A stretch of DNA of 64,000 bases. It comes from Flavihumibacter soli. Its GTDB lineage: Bacteria; Bacteroidota; Bacteroidia; Sphingobacteriales; Sphingobacteriaceae. Both the position numbers and the translations under genes were made by a program. Where the stretch lies: the NCBI RefSeq assembly GCF_010692725.1, contig NZ_JAAFZB010000096.1, positions 1 to 64,000 on the forward strand. The letters run 5' to 3'. Under the pieces are notes generated by a model. That model was not told where the DNA came from, ran no database searches, and saw only the letters and a list, made by a program, of their open reading frames with translations. Positions 1 through 7,630 of this stretch are shown in pieces; positions within the stretch are counted from its first letter, which is position 1; every line of letters starts with the position of its first letter.

Positions 1-1644
1 GGATCTTATCCTGGAGCCATCACCCTGGCAGGCGGACTGGACAATAACTACTCCTTCAGCTTTGTGGCCGGTAACTTTACTGTCACCAAAGCAGCCATCA
101 CCGTAGTCAACACTAACAGATCTAAAGTCTATGGAGATGTATTAAGCAATACAGACTTTACAGGAAGCATTACAGGCGTGGTAGCAGGTGATAATATCAC
201 CCTAACACGCAGCAGCACCGGACAGGGCGCTACTGCGGTAGCAGGGTCAACCTACCCGATCGTTGCAACTCTGTCTGATCCAGGAAACAGGCTTTCTAAT
301 TACACTGTATCGAATGACAACGGGGCGTTGACTGTTACTAAAGCGCAATTGACTATAACAGCAAATTCATTCAACATTTTTTGCGGACAAACGTTGCCAG
401 TATACACTGGAACATACTCCGGTCAAAAAAATAGTGAGACATTTACGGTCACTTATTCATCGTCGGCTACTGCTGGCAGTGGAGCCGGAAGCTATACAAT
501 AGTCCCAATGGTAACGGGCCTAACACTCGACAATTATAGTGTCATTCCTATAAATGGAACCCTTGTTATAAATGGTGTTACCATCGATGCAAATGCAAGC
601 AGCATCCCGCAATCTATCACTTCACAAATTACATTAAAAGCAATTGTTAGCGCGGCATCAGCTGGTATTCCTGTTCAATTTTATGTGGACGGCATAGCGA
701 AAGGACCAGTTGTCTATACTATTCCAACAGGCGAGGTTACTTTACCGATTGGAATGCTTCCAACCAATGTATACGAAATAAAAGCTATCGCCGGCTCCGG
801 ATGTGCAGAATCTGTAGTCGTCTTTCTGCCCATTTATGATCCGAATGGTGGCTTTGTAACCGGTGGTGGCTGGATTAATTCACCTGCCGGCTCATATGTA
901 GCTAATCCGTCTCTCACAGGAAAAGCAAACTTCGGTTTTGTAGCGAAATACAAGAAAGGTTCAACTGTTCCAGAGGGCAATACAGAGTTTCAATTCCATG
1001 CTGGTAATATGAACTTCAACAGCTCGGCATATGATGATATGCGTCTGGTTATCGCAGGATCTAAAGCCAATTATAAAGGCACGGGTACAATAAACGGATC
1101 CGGTAATTATGGATTCCTGGTGTCGGCCATTGACGGCGAGATAAACGGCAGCGGTAATATCGATAAATTCCGCATCAAGATCTGGAATAAGAGTAACAAT
1201 CAGGTTGTTTATGACAACAACCTGGGCAAGGATGAAAATGATCTTCCGACAACCCTGTTAGGCGGTGGCTCAATCGTTATTCACGAAGTAAAAGGCGGAA
1301 AGCAATCCTCTACCACGCCACTCGCTAACAACTCACACGACGGTCTGGACATGAAACTCGTGGAACCGGTACTTGAACAGAAGATTAAACTCGGTGCCTA
1401 CCCTAACCCGTTTGGTAAGCTGGCCACAATTGCCTTCACTTTGCCGACAGACGAACAGCTAGTTACATTGGACGTTTACGACCTGAAAGGATCCAGAGTA
1501 AAACGCATGTATGAGGGAAAAGCCGCAGCTCAGCAAACCTTAGAGTTTGAGTTCAACGGTTCTAACTTATCGCCGGGCATGTACCTGCTGAGGTTAACAA
1601 CTCCTAAAAAAGTGGAGAATTTCAAAATGATCATGACCGAATAG
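1..1644 (+). CDS. Secreted MBG-repeat protein with T9SS C-terminal sorting domain (5' truncated)
   Basis: The frame is open from base 1, so the N-terminus lies outside the window; the GTG at 64 is internal. The visible part holds two MBG-type beta repeats (about the first 190 residues), each ending in a 'LTVTKA' or 'LVING' type linker. A module starting GGGWINSPAGSY and running to about residue 390 follows; it recurs in Bacteroidota surface proteins. The C-terminus, from KLGAYPNPFG to the stop, is a type A type IX secretion sorting domain (YPNP, then a beta-rich tail with SPGMYLLRL). The protein is therefore probably exported across the outer membrane and attached to the cell surface or released. 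The ligand is unknown; adhesin or matrix protein is a guess. Confidence 0.85.
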   Translation, partial: GSYPGAITLAGGLDNNYSFSFVAGNFTVTKAAITVVNTNRSKVYGDVLSNTDFTGSITGVVAGDNITLTRSSTGQGATAVAGSTYPIVATLSDPGNRLSNYTVSNDNGALTVTKAQLTITANSFNIFCGQTLPVYTGTYSGQKNSETFTVTYSSSATAGSGAGSYTIVPMVTGLTLDNYSVIPINGTLVINGVTIDANASSIPQSITSQITLKAIVSAASAGIPVQFYVDGIAKGPVVYTIPTGEVTLPIGMLPTNVYEIKAIAGSGCAESVVVFLPIYDPNGGFVTGGGWINSPAGSYVANPSLTGKANFGFVAKYKKGSTVPEGNTEFQFHAGNMNFNSSAYDDMRLVIAGSKANYKGTGTINGSGNYGFLVSAIDGEINGSGNIDKFRIKIWNKSNNQVVYDNNLGKDENDLPTTLLGGGSIVIHEVKGGKQSSTTPLANNSHDGLDMKLVEPVLEQKIKLGAYPNPFGKLATIAFTLPTDEQLVTLDVYDLKGSRVKRMYEGKAAAQQTLEFEFNGSNLSPGMYLLRLTTPKKVENFKMIMTE

Positions 1645-1660
1645 AGTCGTTGATAAACAT

Positions 1661-1695
1661 AAACAAGAGCCCCGGTTATCCGGGGTTTCTTGTTT
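1661..1695 (+). terminator. Intrinsic terminator after the MBG/T9SS gene
   Basis: The arms AAACAAGAgCCCCGG and CCGGGGtTTCTTGTTT surround a TTAT loop, 17 bases after the stop. The A-rich and T-rich flanks make it readable in both directions. Confidence 0.8.
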
Positions 1696-1782
1696 ATATA
1701 TCTTTGCATCTGCTTTGTAAGCGCTCTTTCTAATATATTCCGATGGATATTGTCACAGAATTGAGTTAAACTTGCAGTAATT

Positions 1783-2922
1783 ATGAGAGCCTTTTACGGA
1801 GATTTAAAGTTAGGAATCCTTGGTGGCGGCCAGCTAGGCCGCATGCTTATACAGGAGGCCATTAATTACAATGTCACTACCCGTGTGTTAGATCCTGATA
1901 AGGATGCACCCTGTAAAAATCTCTGCGATGAATTCACCGTCGGTTCCTTGACCGATTTCCAGACTGTATACGAATTCGGTAAAGGGCTCGATCTGATCAC
2001 TATTGAAATCGAGAAAGTTAATGTAGACGCGCTCGAGAAGTTGGAGTCGGAAGGAGTTGTTGTTTATCCGCAATCCAGGGTTATTCGACTGATTCAGGAC
2101 AAGGGCCTACAGAAGCAGTTTTTTAAGGAAAATCATATTCCGACATCTCCGTTCAAAATGATCTCCAAGAGAGACGATCTCCAAGCTTCGGGATTTAATT
2201 TCCCCTATTTTCAAAAATTACGGAAAGACGGATACGATGGCCGTGGCGTTTTTAAAATAAACTCCCCTGCCGACTTTAAAAAGGCTTTTCAGGATCCGAG
2301 TATTATTGAGGAGCTCGTTGATTTCGAAAAAGAATTGGCGGTAATCGTTGCCCGCAATGAGAATGGAGAGATCAAAACTTTTCCATGTGTCGAAATGGAG
2401 TTTAATCCACAGGTCAACCTTGTAGAATTTCTGATATCCCCTTCTACCCTAAGCCCAGAAATACTGCATCGAGCCGATCATCTTGCTGTGAAGTTAGCAA
2501 ACGATCTGAAGATTGTGGGTGTACTTGCAGTTGAAATGTTTTTGACTAAATCGGGGGAGATCTTGGTTAATGAACTGGCACCCCGTCCTCACAATAGCGG
2601 GCATCAGAGTATTGAAGGAAATTTTACCTCACAGTACGATCAGCATTTAAGGGCGATTTTCAATCTGCCTTTAGGAGACACAAGCAGTATTGGTAACGCT
2701 GTTATGATCAATCTTTTAGGCGAAAAAGGATATGAAGGGTTGGCGGATTATGAAGGTATCGACGAAGTAATGAAATTGCCGGGAGTATATATTCATTTAT
2801 ATGGCAAGAAAATTACCAAGCCTTTCAGAAAGATGGGACATGTTACCATTATTGATGATAACAGGGAAAAAGCGATTGAGAAAGCCCGTCTGGTTCAGGA
2901 AACCATAAAAGTAAAAGTGTAA
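1783..2922 (+). CDS. purK: N5-carboxyaminoimidazole ribonucleotide synthase PurK
   Basis: PurK carries out ATP-dependent carboxylation of AIR to N5-CAIR in de novo purine synthesis. The 379-residue protein has the ATP-grasp fold: an N-terminal GILGGGQLGR loop (residues 11-20), the ATP-binding region with KLRKDGYDGRG, and the conserved NELAPRPHNSGH segment near residue 263. Length is normal for the family. The usual 'TYEIE' motif reads TIEIE here, a mild variant. purE starts 25 bases downstream, so the two sequential enzymes are probably one operon. The ATG at 1783 places the nucleotide-binding loop at the usual distance from the N-terminus. Confidence 0.97.
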   Translation: MRAFYGDLKLGILGGGQLGRMLIQEAINYNVTTRVLDPDKDAPCKNLCDEFTVGSLTDFQTVYEFGKGLDLITIEIEKVNVDALEKLESEGVVVYPQSRVIRLIQDKGLQKQFFKENHIPTSPFKMISKRDDLQASGFNFPYFQKLRKDGYDGRGVFKINSPADFKKAFQDPSIIEELVDFEKELAVIVARNENGEIKTFPCVEMEFNPQVNLVEFLISPSTLSPEILHRADHLAVKLANDLKIVGVLAVEMFLTKSGEILVNELAPRPHNSGHQSIEGNFTSQYDQHLRAIFNLPLGDTSSIGNAVMINLLGEKGYEGLADYEGIDEVMKLPGVYIHLYGKKITKPFRKMGHVTIIDDNREKAIEKARLVQETIKVKV

Positions 2923-2947
2923 ATACCGAATGCCATTCAAATAACGT

Positions 2948-3436
2948 ATGAACAATAAAGTAGGAATTATTATGGGCAGTAAGTCTGACCTCAACATAAT
3001 GCAGGATGCCGCCGACATCTTGACGGAAATGGGGATCGGATTCGAGATGACGGTCGTATCAGCCCACCGTACCCCGGACCGGATGTTTGAATATGCTAAG
3101 AACGCAGCTTCCCGTGGTTTGAAAGTTATTATTGCGGGAGCCGGCGGGGCAGCTCATTTACCCGGAATGATAGCTTCTATTACTCACTTGCCAGTTATTG
3201 GGGTGCCAGTTCGGTCATCAAATTCAATTGATGGCTGGGATTCCATATTATCAATTCTCCAGATGCCTAATGGAATTCCGGTGGCTACAGTAGCGCTCAA
3301 TGCTGCAAAAAATGCAGGACTATTGGCGGCTCAAATACTTTCAACAGCAGATGAACAAATCGTCGATCGATTGGTGAAATACAAGGAGGAACTAAAGAAT
3401 AAGGTCGAGGAGACAGCGCGGGAAATGGAAAGCTAG
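2948..3436 (+). CDS. purE: N5-carboxyaminoimidazole ribonucleotide mutase PurE
   Basis: PurE converts N5-CAIR to CAIR, the step after PurK. The 162-residue protein shows the class I signatures: [10 protein letters not shown] at the N-terminus, SAHRTP at about residues 38-43 (the catalytic His and substrate phosphate region), and [11 protein letters not shown] at about 64-74. It lies directly after purK on the same strand, the classical purK-purE pairing, though in the reverse order to E. coli. Confidence 0.97.
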   Translation: MNNKVGIIMGSKSDLNIMQDAADILTEMGIGFEMTVVSAHRTPDRMFEYAKNAASRGLKVIIAGAGGAAHLPGMIASITHLPVIGVPVRSSNSIDGWDSILSILQMPNGIPVATVALNAAKNAGLLAAQILSTADEQIVDRLVKYKEELKNKVEETAREMES

Positions 3437-3473
3437 ATTGAATTGTCATCAATTAAGCCTGCAGCCAAACCCA

Positions 3474-4034
3474 TTAATTCCACATCGGGTTTTCAGGAAA
3501 ATTGGCGATATGTGCATATTTTGGACCCAAGCTTATTACGATTTCCTTCCATAAGTTATCCCCATCTGTAAATAGCGCTTCCGTAGTATAATTATTAGTT
3601 ATTAGCCAGGAATTCTGCTCCAGTTCGGTATCGAGCTGCTCCTCACCCCACCCTGAATAACCAATAAAGAACCGGATCTCCTGAGGATGAATGCTATTAC
3701 TATTGATAAGAATTTTAAGTGTTTCAAAATCGCCACCCCAGTAAACGCCATCTTTAACCTCAATACCGCTAAGTAATTTGTCATAGCAGCGATGTATAAA
3801 ATGAAGTGTATCGTTGCCTACGGGCCCACCTACAAAAATCGGGAAGTTGCCATCCCAACAATCAGGAATTACATCACTTAGTAATAAGTCGCTTCGTTGG
3901 TTTAGAACAAACCCTATACTACCGGAGTCAGAATGTTCTGTTAGCAAAACAACAGATCTCTTAAAGTTCGGATCAAGCATAAAGGGCTCTGATACCAGTA
4001 AACTCCCGCTTTGATGATTATTTTGACTTATCAT
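3474..4034 (-). CDS. YqgE/AlgH family protein (UPF0301)
   Basis: This 186-residue protein has the family hallmarks: SGSLLVSEPFMLDPNFKRSV at the start, GSIGFVLNQ near residue 40, and FVGGPVGNDTLHF near residue 70. The family is widespread and has a solved fold, but no biochemical role is firmly established. It converges with purE and diverges from pdxH, so it is probably its own transcription unit. Confidence 0.9.
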   Translation of the reverse strand: MISQNNHQSGSLLVSEPFMLDPNFKRSVVLLTEHSDSGSIGFVLNQRSDLLLSDVIPDCWDGNFPIFVGGPVGNDTLHFIHRCYDKLLSGIEVKDGVYWGGDFETLKILINSNSIHPQEIRFFIGYSGWGEEQLDTELEQNSWLITNNYTTEALFTDGDNLWKEIVISLGPKYAHIANFPENPMWN

Positions 4035-4112
4035 AGCTACTAAACAAAGATTTTCGGTTTTCTGTTTTGTGAATTAATTCCAGCTATCTAACGACAATCC
4101 ATGCTGCTTTAG

Positions 4113-4120
4113 TAGCTTTG
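4113..4120 (+). promoter_or_regulatory. Probable -7 promoter element for pdxH
   Basis: TAGCTTTG matches the Bacteroidota -7 consensus TAnnTTTG and sits 16 bases before the pdxH ATG. No good -33 TTTG is visible at the expected distance, so support is partial. Confidence 0.4.
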
Positions 4121-4136
4121 CATTAGAAAAATTAAC

Positions 4137-4790
4137 ATGACAATAGAAAAAGAAATATTGGAAAACCTGAGGCAGAATTATCGTTCTGAAAAACTATCAG
4201 AAAAAGATGTAGCTGCCTCCCCCATATCACAATTTAGCAAATGGTTCAAGGAAGCGCTTGCAGCTAACATGCATGAACCGAATGCTATGACTCTTGCAAC
4301 CGCCAGTACAGATAGAAAACCTTCCGCTAGAATTGTATTACTTAAGGGATTTGATGAAAAAGGATTTGTCTTTTTCAGCAATTATTTAAGTGCTAAAGGT
4401 AAGGAGATAGCTAAAAATCCAGTGGTAGCCCTTGTTTTCTATTGGGGAGAACTGGAGCGGCAGGTGCGCATAGAAGGTACGATTGAAAAACTAAGTAAAG
4501 AAGAGTCGGAGCGCTACTTTCAAAGCAGGCCTAAAGAAAGTCAGATTGGCGCACTGGTATCCCAACAGAGCCAGGTTATACCTAACAGGGTCGAATTAGA
4601 AAAGAAGTGGCAAGAAATGGAGACAGTCTATGCTGATAAAAAAGTTCCTAAACCGGCATACTGGGGAGGTTACGTTGTAAAGCCTACTCTGATAGAATTC
4701 TGGCAAGGGCGGGAAAGCAGGCTGCATGACAGAATAGTCTATAAGAAAGCTGATAAACAAAGCTGGAAGATATCACGATTAGCACCGTAA
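4137..4790 (+). CDS. pdxH: Pyridoxamine 5'-phosphate oxidase PdxH
   Basis: PdxH is the FMN enzyme that oxidises pyridoxine or pyridoxamine 5'-phosphate to pyridoxal 5'-phosphate. The 217 residues are the normal length. Visible motifs are the FMN-binding segment ARIVLLKGFDEKGFVFFSNY, the QVRIEG strand, the SRPKESQIGALVSQQS loop, and the C-terminal WGGYVVKP..IEFWQGRESRLHDRI block that contacts PLP and FMN. A single-gene unit: promoter element before it, strong hairpin after it. Confidence 0.96.
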   Translation: MTIEKEILENLRQNYRSEKLSEKDVAASPISQFSKWFKEALAANMHEPNAMTLATASTDRKPSARIVLLKGFDEKGFVFFSNYLSAKGKEIAKNPVVALVFYWGELERQVRIEGTIEKLSKEESERYFQSRPKESQIGALVSQQSQVIPNRVELEKKWQEMETVYADKKVPKPAYWGGYVVKPTLIEFWQGRESRLHDRIVYKKADKQSWKISRLAP

Positions 4791-4811
4791 CGACGCTCAG
4801 GTTTTAAAACA

Positions 4812-4844
4812 AAAAACGCTGTCTAGATTTAGACAGCGTTTTTG
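4812..4844. terminator. Bidirectional terminator between pdxH and the protease gene
   Basis: AAAACGCTGTCTA and TAGACAGCGTTTT form a 13-bp perfect stem with a 4-6 base loop and T-runs on both strands. It serves the two convergent genes. Confidence 0.85.
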
Positions 4845-4866
4845 TTTTATTAAAAAAGAAATTCTA

Positions 4867-5958
4867 TTAATATACTTTAACCATGAAAATATAACTTTCC
4901 ATCTTTTTGATCTGATCAGTCCGGCTAAGTCCAGACATAGAATTCTTTTTATTAATTGTCAGCTTAGTGTCGAGCGAATCCTGAGGGATGGCTCCGATTG
5001 ACTGCAAAATATAGTTCGATTTAATAGCAAATGCAGCACCCTCAGTTTGAGTCTGTTTCGCATTAATGATACCAACGACATTTCCTTTAGTATCGAGCAG
5101 CGGGCCACCGCTATTGCCAGGATTAACTGAAATATCTACCTGATAAGCAATGGTATCCCCTGCATAGCCTGTCAGGGAACTTAGATATCCCCTGTTAACA
5201 ACCCGGTCATCTCTTGGAAAGCCAATTGTATATACATCTTCTCCAAGATCTGATCCGGATTTCTTGAATGTATATGGAAGAGCCGCAAGTGACTTAAATC
5301 TCGAGTCTACGATTTGAAGAACCGCTATATCATACGCCGGGTCGACATAAATTTGCTTAACCTTAAATGATTCGCCATCGGAATTTTGAACATAAACTGA
5401 ATCAGCATCTTTCACCACATGATAATTTGTAATAACATAACCATTTGAAGAAAGAGCGAAACCAGTTCCCCCAAACTCACCCGGATTCACCGGGCCTTTA
5501 TCTGGGATGTCATTTATCCCTTTAATTAATTCATTCTGCGACCGTTTGATATTATTGATGTCGCGTCTTAATGCGCTATAGTTATTAGTTATCGTTTTGC
5601 TGAAGTACCCGGTTGATAAGAGGGTTGCAAAAACTGTAACAAGCGCGACTGTCGCCGCGATAGCTGTATTAAATCTGTACTTCCTGAATAATGTCCTGAT
5701 CTTAACAGATACCGGAAGAACATTTGCTTTTATTTCCTCTATATCCAAGTGCTGGTATGCAGCTTCCATATCGGCAATCAGTTGCTTCCTTTGACCATAC
5801 TCCGTGATTGTATTGATAAAATTTTGATGTTCAACAACTCTATGATCAATCGATGGGTCATCATTTCTAAGCTTCTCAAAAGCAGCATGCTCCTCTGAGG
5901 ATAGCTCACCTTTCAGATATGCTTCTATTAGATTTAATAATTCAATTTCACTTTTCAT
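4867..5958 (-). CDS. Membrane S1C (HtrA-like) serine protease with an anti-sigma-like cytoplasmic N-domain
   Basis: The 363 residues fall into three parts. Residues 1-90 are a helical cytoplasmic region opening IEAYLKGELSSEEHAAFEKL, resembling the N-domains of Bacteroidota anti-sigma factors. Residues about 97-117 are one membrane helix; basic residues just before it (RKYR) predict N-in. A short coiled coil (122-148) leads to a periplasmic trypsin-fold domain with GTGFALSSNGYVITNYH (His180), YDIAVL (Asp210) and NPGNSGGP (Ser283), a complete triad. There is no PDZ domain. It starts 10 bases after the ECF sigma gene, as anti-sigma genes usually do. The protease call is firm. The anti-sigma role is inferred from topology and context; a plain membrane protease is the alternative. 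Confidence 0.88.
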   Translation of the reverse strand: MKSEIELLNLIEAYLKGELSSEEHAAFEKLRNDDPSIDHRVVEHQNFINTITEYGQRKQLIADMEAAYQHLDIEEIKANVLPVSVKIRTLFRKYRFNTAIAATVALVTVFATLLSTGYFSKTITNNYSALRRDINNIKRSQNELIKGINDIPDKGPVNPGEFGGTGFALSSNGYVITNYHVVKDADSVYVQNSDGESFKVKQIYVDPAYDIAVLQIVDSRFKSLAALPYTFKKSGSDLGEDVYTIGFPRDDRVVNRGYLSSLTGYAGDTIAYQVDISVNPGNSGGPLLDTKGNVVGIINAKQTQTEGAAFAIKSNYILQSIGAIPQDSLDTKLTINKKNSMSGLSRTDQIKKMESYIFMVKVY

Positions 5959-5968
5959 TTTCTGAATA

Positions 5969-6538
5969 TTATACCTGAAAAAACAGTTTTTTCAGACGTT
6001 GCAGACACTTATACTTTTGTGTTTTGGCATTATCTGCGTTGGTATAACCAAATTTTTCACTGATATCTTGCATAGACCGATTTTGCATATAATAATCTTC
6101 AATAATCGTCTTACAAGGCTCCCCTAACTGCAATAATGCCTTTTCCATTTGCCGGAACTGGGCGTCCTTTTCTTCATGATAAGCTAAATCCTGCTCTACC
6201 GATTCTAAATTTTCCAGATCAAGCAACTCACCGTGAATATTCCGACTTTTCTGGTTCAAACGCTTGAGCCATAAACGACGGCAAACAGAATAAATAAAAG
6301 TTTTCAGTTTACTATTTAACTCAAATCCACCACTCTTAACCTTGCTATACAATACGATCACAGATTCCTGAAAGATATCTTTCGCATCGTCTTCGTTTCC
6401 ATTATTGTTAAGTACAAATTGCAGCACCATCGGAAAATAAGACTTATATAACTGGTTGAGCGTGGTCTTTGAATCATTCAGGATCCCTACAATCACCTCT
6501 CTATCCGCTGGAACTGAACTTTTTATCTCTTTGCTCAC
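5969..6538 (-). CDS. ECF-type RNA polymerase sigma factor
   Basis: A short sigma-70 family protein with only regions 2 and 4. Region 2 spans LYKSYFPMVLQFVLNNNGNEDDAKDIFQES to FIYSVCRRLWLKRL. Region 4 runs from LGEPCKTIIEDYYMQNRSMQDISEKFGYT to the recognition helix and C-terminus. It heads an operon with the membrane protease. The start is uncertain. The longest frame begins with GTG at 6538, only 3 bases after the -10 box of its own putative promoter, so either the mRNA is nearly leaderless or translation begins at the GTG at 6496 (preceded by AGAGAG). It probably recognises GGGTTAC-N15-GTATTAA, found before its own gene and three lipoprotein genes. Confidence 0.93.
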   Translation of the reverse strand: MSKEIKSSVPADREVIVGILNDSKTTLNQLYKSYFPMVLQFVLNNNGNEDDAKDIFQESVIVLYSKVKSGGFELNSKLKTFIYSVCRRLWLKRLNQKSRNIHGELLDLENLESVEQDLAYHEEKDAQFRQMEKALLQLGEPCKTIIEDYYMQNRSMQDISEKFGYTNADNAKTQKYKCLQRLKKLFFQV

Positions 6539-6540
6539 TA

Positions 6541-6569
6541 TTAATACTTAATATTTGAAATTGTAACCC
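6541..6569 (-). promoter_or_regulatory. Putative ECF-sigma promoter, copy A (own operon)
   Basis: Read on the minus strand: GGGTTAC (6569-6563), 15 bases, GTATTAA (6547-6541). The two boxes and the spacing match copies B, C and D exactly; the spacer sequence does not. Confidence 0.75.
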
Positions 6570-6611
6570 AATAATAGGGAAATATAAATTTGTTTTTCTA
6601 AAAGACCAGTT

Positions 6612-6640
6612 GGGTTACTTAATCCCCTTACAGGTATTAA
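6612..6640 (+). promoter_or_regulatory. Putative ECF-sigma promoter, copy B (lipoprotein 1)
   Basis: GGGTTAC (6612-6618), 15 bases, GTATTAA (6634-6640). Transcription would start near 6644. This rules against the TTG at 6610 and disfavours the ATG at 6643 as the start of the lipoprotein gene. Confidence 0.75.
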
Positions 6641-6669
6641 TTATGACTACCAAACTTAAAAAAACCGTT

Positions 6670-6840
6670 ATGAAAAATTTATTGAAATTCGGCTTTTTAG
6701 CTATTGCAGTTTCCTTATCTGTTGCCGCCTGCAACACAGAGAAAAAGGGCGATAGTAGTTCAGACTCTACAGTCTTGTCTGATACATCAGCAATGGACAC
6801 TACTATGCTAGACACAATGACGACAGATACTACACTGTAA
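6670..6840 (+). CDS. Small lipoprotein 1 (sigma-linked cluster)
   Basis: This 56-residue protein begins MKNLLKFGFLAIAVSLSVAAC, a signal peptide with lipobox VAAC and acylated Cys21. The mature part is about 36 residues of Ser/Thr/Asp with loosely repeated DT or DS steps. I chose the ATG at 6670 because both paralogues downstream start with the same MKNL-KFGFLA and because the promoter boxes end at 6640. No function is known. It is transcribed away from the sigma operon from an identical promoter and ends in its own terminator. Confidence 0.75.
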   Translation: MKNLLKFGFLAIAVSLSVAACNTEKKGDSSSDSTVLSDTSAMDTTMLDTMTTDTTL

Positions 6841-6857
6841 TCAGTCTACTCTAAACA

Positions 6858-6894
6858 TAAAACCGTCCCGAAAATTTTGAGACGGTTTTTTTTA
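6858..6894 (+). terminator. Terminator of lipoprotein gene 1
   Basis: AAAACCGTC and GACGGTTTT form the stem, followed by a T-run, 20 bases after the stop. Confidence 0.8.
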
Positions 6895-6902
6895 TTTTCA
6901 CA

Positions 6903-6931
6903 GGGTTACCTTTCGGAATTTTAAGTATTAA
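6903..6931 (+). promoter_or_regulatory. Putative ECF-sigma promoter, copy C (lipoprotein 2)
   Basis: GGGTTAC (6903-6909), 15 bases, GTATTAA (6925-6931), 35 bases before the ATG. Confidence 0.75.
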
Positions 6932-6965
6932 GGGTAATTATTTAAAATTTAACACTAAAATTAGA

Positions 6966-7175
6966 ATGAAAAACTTATTCAAATTCGGTTTCTTAGCTTT
7001 AGCTATCTCTTTATCAGTTGCAGCTTGTAACACTAACAAAAGCGAAAACGCTGCTTCTGATTCAATTGATTCAACTGCTGAAGTAGCTACTGATTCTATT
7101 GATTCTTCTGCTAACGCATTAACTGATTCAGTTGATTCAACTGCTGATGTAAAAGCTGATTCAGTTCAACACTAA
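6966..7175 (+). CDS. Small lipoprotein 2 with acidic 11-residue repeats
   Basis: This 69-residue protein begins MKNLFKFGFLALAISLSVAAC, with a lipobox at Cys21. The mature chain is a tandem 11-residue repeat: DSIDSTAEVAT, DSIDSSANALT, DSVDSTADVKA, then DSVQH. The 11-mer period suggests a long amphipathic helix, as in other 11-mer repeat proteins; this is inference. It is a near-copy of lipoprotein 3, with which it shares promoter boxes and a downstream hairpin, so the pair arose by a tandem duplication of about 330 bp. Function unknown; a lipid-anchored envelope protein made under stress fits the context. Confidence 0.85.
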   Translation: MKNLFKFGFLALAISLSVAACNTNKSENAASDSIDSTAEVATDSIDSSANALTDSVDSTADVKADSVQH

Positions 7176-7190
7176 TTAACGATTAACCTT

Positions 7191-7228
7191 AAAAAAAACC
7201 GTTGCCGTTATGGTAACGGTTTTTTTTA
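7191..7228 (+). terminator. Terminator of lipoprotein gene 2
   Basis: AAAACCGTTgCC and GGtAACGGTTTT form the stem, followed by a T-run, 15 bases after the stop. Confidence 0.85.
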
Positions 7229-7243
7229 TTTTCTTATAATACA

Positions 7244-7272
7244 GGGTTACCTTTTATTCTTTTCGGTATTAA
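7244..7272 (+). promoter_or_regulatory. Putative ECF-sigma promoter, copy D (lipoprotein 3)
   Basis: GGGTTAC (7244-7250), 15 bases, GTATTAA (7266-7272), 25 bases before the ATG. The spacer differs from copy C although the genes are near-identical duplicates. Confidence 0.75.
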
Positions 7273-7296
7273 CCTTCAAACAACAACTTAAACGAC

Positions 7297-7506
7297 ATGA
7301 AAAATTTATTCAAATTCGGTTTCTTAGCTTTAGCTATCTCTTTATCTGTTGCTGCTTGTAACACTAATAAAAGTGAAAACAACGCTGCTGATTCAATTGA
7401 TTCAACTGCTGAAGTAACTACTGATTCTATCGATTCAACTGCTGAGGCATTAACTGATACAGTTGATTCTGCTGCTGAAGCAAAAACTGATTCAGTTCAA
7501 CACTAA
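7297..7506 (+). CDS. Small lipoprotein 3 with acidic 11-residue repeats
   Basis: This 69-residue paralogue of the preceding gene has an almost identical signal peptide (Cys21 acylated) and repeats DSIDSTAEVTT, DSIDSTAEALT, DTVDSAAEAKT, DSVQH. Substitutions are mostly conservative and keep the 11-residue register, so the repeat is probably under selection. It has its own promoter and terminator like the other two members. Function unknown. Confidence 0.85.
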   Translation: MKNLFKFGFLALAISLSVAACNTNKSENNAADSIDSTAEVTTDSIDSTAEALTDTVDSAAEAKTDSVQH

Positions 7507-7520
7507 TTGAACCAAATCAT

Positions 7521-7558
7521 AAAAAAACCGTCATGATTATCATGACGGTTTTTTTTAT
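7521..7558 (+). terminator. Terminator of lipoprotein gene 3
   Basis: AAAAAACCGTCATGAT and ATCATGACGGTTTTTT form a long perfect stem with a T-run. Confidence 0.88.
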
Positions 7559-7586
7559 GCCTTTAAATTGCTTACCAACTGAGTTA

Positions 7587-7619
7587 AACAGAAATAGCGT
7601 CGTAACGCTATTTCTGTTT
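7587..7619 (-). terminator. Terminator of the RND efflux operon
   Basis: A perfect 15-bp stem (AAACAGAAATAGCGT and its complement) with a CGTA loop, 11 bases past the RND stop. A second stem-loop back to back with that of lipoprotein gene 3 insulates the two units. Confidence 0.8.
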
Positions 7620-7630
7620 AATTAATATGA

